Origin: Bacteroidia bacterium | Lineage (GTDB): Bacteria; Bacteroidota; Bacteroidia; J057 | Reading direction: 5' to 3' | Length of the DNA stretch: 64,000 nucleotides | NCBI GenBank assembly: GCA_033391075.1 | Contig: JAWPMV010000005.1 | Span: forward strand, 248,001-312,000 | Shown: in pieces, positions 61,898 through 64,000 of the stretch | How positions within the stretch are numbered: the stretch's first letter is position 1 | How the letters are laid out: each line of letters starts with the position of its first letter | The notes under the pieces: generated by a model | What the model was told of the DNA's origin: nothing | What the model saw: only the letters and a program-made list of their open reading frames with translations | Databases searched by the model: none | Translations under genes and position numbers: made by a program

Positions 61898-62767
61898 ATG
61901 AATTTATCACGATTGGTGGTACTACTACTTAGTACCGCATTGAGTCTCCCTGTCTTTGCTCAGGAGTCAAAAGAAGAAATCAAAAAGGAATTGCGTTTTG
62001 GCAGCTCCTCCTCGGATAACCATCTTACCGTCCAGAATATCAATGGCTCTATCAGTATTGAAGGCTATAGCGGAAGTAGTATCCAGGTAAGTGCGACCAA
62101 AACTATCAAAGGAGAGAACGGAGATGCCCTCAATAAAGGCAAAGAAGACGTTCAGCTACGATTCGCTGAAAAAGGGAATAAAGTTTTCGTTTATCTTGAA
62201 ACTCCTATGAATCAGTATGATGTCGAAAAGGGAAAATACAAGGATTGGGACGATAAGAATCGCAAGTATAAGCGACCGGACTATCAGTACCTGCTTGATA
62301 TTACGATCAGGGTACCTCGTTCTAGCAGTTTGAAAGTAAATACCATGAATGATGGTGACATATTGATCAAGGATGTGCAAGCCAAAGATTTGCATGTAGG
62401 CAACCTCAATGGTGCCATCAATATGGAAAATGTAGCTGGTAAGACCTATGTCAATGCTTTAAACAAAGACATCAACATTAGCTATGCCAGCAATCCCACA
62501 GAAGAGTCCGTATTTAAATCCCTAAATGGAGACATCAACATTCAACTTGCCTCCAGCCTGAATGCAGATGTTAGCTTCAAAAGCTTGAATGGGGATTTCT
62601 ATACCAATATGGAAGCTACGGTGGTTCCACAGAAGATGTCTCAGACTCGAGACAGCAGTGGAAAAACGAAATATAAAATTAGCAAAAACGAGTCCTTTAG
62701 ATTGGGTTCTGGCGGAGTAAAATATCGCTTCGATTTGCTAAATGGAGACGTAATGCTTAAAAAGTAA
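61898..62767 (+). CDS. Exported DUF4097-like beta-helix protein 1
   Basis: 289 residues with signal peptide (LVVLLLSTALSLPVFAQ). A right-handed beta-helix of the DUF4097/adhesin-like type: NGSISIEGYSG, MNDGDILIKDVQAKDLHVGNLNGAINMENV, LNGDINIQLASS, LNGDFYTN, LNGDVMLKK. Follows the anti-sigma gene. Envelope structural role likely. Confidence 0.8.
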   Translation: MNLSRLVVLLLSTALSLPVFAQESKEEIKKELRFGSSSSDNHLTVQNINGSISIEGYSGSSIQVSATKTIKGENGDALNKGKEDVQLRFAEKGNKVFVYLETPMNQYDVEKGKYKDWDDKNRKYKRPDYQYLLDITIRVPRSSSLKVNTMNDGDILIKDVQAKDLHVGNLNGAINMENVAGKTYVNALNKDINISYASNPTEESVFKSLNGDINIQLASSLNADVSFKSLNGDFYTNMEATVVPQKMSQTRDSSGKTKYKISKNESFRLGSGGVKYRFDLLNGDVMLKK

Positions 62768-62771
62768 TAGA

Positions 62772-63593
62772 ATGAAAGATCTAGATAAAAACGTAAAGAG
62801 ATTACTACTCGTACTGGCAGTTTTGTTCTTCTGCAATCCCGGTTTCGGCCAGAATATAGATGGGGAGACTTTTAGCCTCGAGCTCAGCAATCCCAACAGT
62901 CCAGGCAAATTGGAATTCCAAAATACAAATGGCGGGATTTCCATAGTCGGACACGATAAAGCCACCATAGAAATTTTTGCTAAGAGAAGGGAAAAAAGAA
63001 AAGCTCCCAAGACACGGGAAGGCATGAAAAGCATTAGCAATAATAATCTTGAGTATTCGGTTGAAGAGATAAAAAACACGGTGCTTATCAGAACCTGGAA
63101 TAGTGGAACCGTCGATTTCGAGATTAAAGTGCCCAGAAAGTTTTCCCTTAATATTAAAACTGTCAATAGGGGAAATATTTATGTCGAGAAGGTAAGTGGA
63201 GAGTTTGAAGTCAGCAATGTAAATGGATCCATTACGATGAAGGATGTATCCGGCTCAGTTATCGCGGATGCATTGAATAAAGATATAATCGTCAACTTCA
63301 TCTCCATCAATAACAGTCCTATGGCTTTCTCAAACTTTAATGGAGATATAGAGGTAAGTTTTCCCGGAAGTTTACAAGCTGAAGTGAAGGCAAAATCTCA
63401 AACGGGCGAAATTTACACTGACTTTGACATGAAAATAAAAGCAGCCGATCCTACCATCAGCAAAAAAGAGGCGAATGGTGCCTATAAGGTGACTCGGGAC
63501 GAATGGGTCAGGGGAAGCATAAATGGAGGAGGAGCTGAGATTGTGTTTCAAACCCACAATGGCGATATCCTCATTCGCAATAAAGATAAATAG
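62772..63593 (+). CDS. Exported DUF4097-like beta-helix protein 2
   Basis: 273 residues with signal peptide (LLLVLAVLFFCNPGFGQ). The same repeat pattern as the preceding gene: NGGISIVGHDK, NRGNIYVEKVSGEFEVSNVNGSITMKDV, NGDIEVSFPGS, NGDILIRNKDK. Four bases after the previous stop. Paralogous pair in one operon. Confidence 0.8.
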   Translation: MKDLDKNVKRLLLVLAVLFFCNPGFGQNIDGETFSLELSNPNSPGKLEFQNTNGGISIVGHDKATIEIFAKRREKRKAPKTREGMKSISNNNLEYSVEEIKNTVLIRTWNSGTVDFEIKVPRKFSLNIKTVNRGNIYVEKVSGEFEVSNVNGSITMKDVSGSVIADALNKDIIVNFISINNSPMAFSNFNGDIEVSFPGSLQAEVKAKSQTGEIYTDFDMKIKAADPTISKKEANGAYKVTRDEWVRGSINGGGAEIVFQTHNGDILIRNKDK

Positions 63594-63605
63594 TATGCTC
63601 ATAGC

Positions 63606-63648
63606 GGCAGAGCGTGTTCATCCAGTTTTCACTCTCTGCCCTTTTCTC
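63606..63648 (+). terminator. Intrinsic terminator after the DUF4097 operon
   Basis: GGCAGAGcGTG (63606-63616) pairs with CACtCTCTGCC (63630-63640) with one mismatch and a 13-base loop, followed by CTTTTCTCTTT. Ends the ECF-sigma operon. Confidence 0.7.
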
Positions 63649-63771
63649 TTTCCTTAGTTCTCATTCCCTTCCATCCATTTTGTATTTCAAGCATCAAGAA
63701 TCAGCATTTCCAAAATGCCTGAATCGAATTCCTATCTCTAATCCTAAAGCTTCAATTATCAAAAAATAAGT

Positions 63772-64000
63772 ATGAAAAATATAGCCTTTCTTTTTTTGCT
63801 CCTCCCCTATTTCTCCTTAAGTATTTTTAGTCAAGATGCTCAGGAAATAAAGGACGAAGAACGTTTCACTTCCGTCTATCCTCAGGAAAAATACCTGGCT
63901 GATCTGGATGAATTTGCAAAGAGCTTGACCGAGACTCATCCACAAGCTTATGAATTTATGAGCAAAGAAGATTTCTGGAAATCTGTTTCGGAAAAGAAAA
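63772..64000 (+). CDS. S41-type peptidase-like secreted protein (partial)
   Basis: The reading frame is open to the window end. Signal peptide KNIAFLFLLLPYFSLSIFSQ then acidic text and DLDEFAKSLTETHPQAYEFMSKEDFW, which resembles the N-terminal region of S41-family C-terminal-processing peptidases and related secreted proteins in Bacteroidota. The catalytic part lies beyond the window, so the call is tentative. Confidence 0.55.
   Translation, partial: MKNIAFLFLLLPYFSLSIFSQDAQEIKDEERFTSVYPQEKYLADLDEFAKSLTETHPQAYEFMSKEDFWKSVSEKK

Overview
The window looks like a chromosomal segment of a free-living, probably marine member of the Bacteroidota (Saprospiria- or Cytophagia-like). Support: two secreted proteins end in type IX secretion (T9SS) sorting domains, a LytS/LytTR two-component pair and short Crp/Fnr proteins are present, -7 elements of the TAnnTTTG type occur, Shine-Dalgarno sites are poor, and the polysaccharide enzymes (an alginate-lyase-like PL6 protein and three GH17-like proteins) suit algal glycans. 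No tRNA, rRNA, CRISPR array, insertion sequence or phage gene was seen.

Region 1 (1-1411, minus strand) is the end of an ABC exporter: a partial permease and its ATPase. Region 2 (1466-18826, plus strand) is the main feature: a complete cluster for a cytosolic uptake [NiFe]-hydrogenase resembling group 2a (cyanobacterial HupSL type). Order: hypB, hypF, hypC, hypD, hypX, hypE, NHL propeller, NicO-type nickel permease, small orf, BFN nuclease, tetR1, small orf A, tetR2, hupS, hupL, maturation protease, two small orfs, TPR protein, hypA. All six hypA-F genes are present, plus hypX, which supplies the active-site CO under aerobic conditions. Palindromes of the form TTAGAAAA-WW-TTTTCTAA precede hypB, hypC and hupS. 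Two paralogous TetR regulators with nearly identical recognition helices lie in the middle, so a dedicated local regulon is likely. Two small proteins (12058-12411 and 16698-17021) are homologous to each other (30/81 identical, ungapped) and match no family I know; they are candidate new hydrogenase accessory factors.

Region 3 (18823-29174) has a large T9SS-secreted Asp-box propeller protein (convergent with hypA), an SDR dehydrogenase, a GH63-like glucosidase, a GH133-like debranching enzyme and a stand-alone NAD(P)HX epimerase. Region 4 (29218-31872) is an A/T-rich PL6 lyase gene with its own GntR-like palindrome and looks acquired. Region 5 (32025-41477) holds a HIT protein, a LytS/LytTR pair, an S15/CocE lipoprotein hydrolase, a Crp-like regulator, a small membrane protein, a cytochrome b561 and the first GH17-like lipoprotein. 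Region 6 (41778-51008) continues with two more GH17-like enzymes, a DUF6624 protein, a PhyH-like dioxygenase, a DmpA-type peptidase, a PQQ sugar dehydrogenase/cytochrome c fusion and a Tat-exported enolase-superfamily enzyme. Region 7 (51115-64000) is mostly small housekeeping, secreted or unknown genes, closing with an ECF sigma / anti-sigma / two-DUF4097 operon and the start of an S41-like peptidase.

All functional calls rest on motif recognition by eye; no database search was possible. The most original signals are the hydrogenase operator/TetR-pair system, the small accessory-protein family, and an intergenic dispersed repeat present in opposite orientation at 28165 and 43642.
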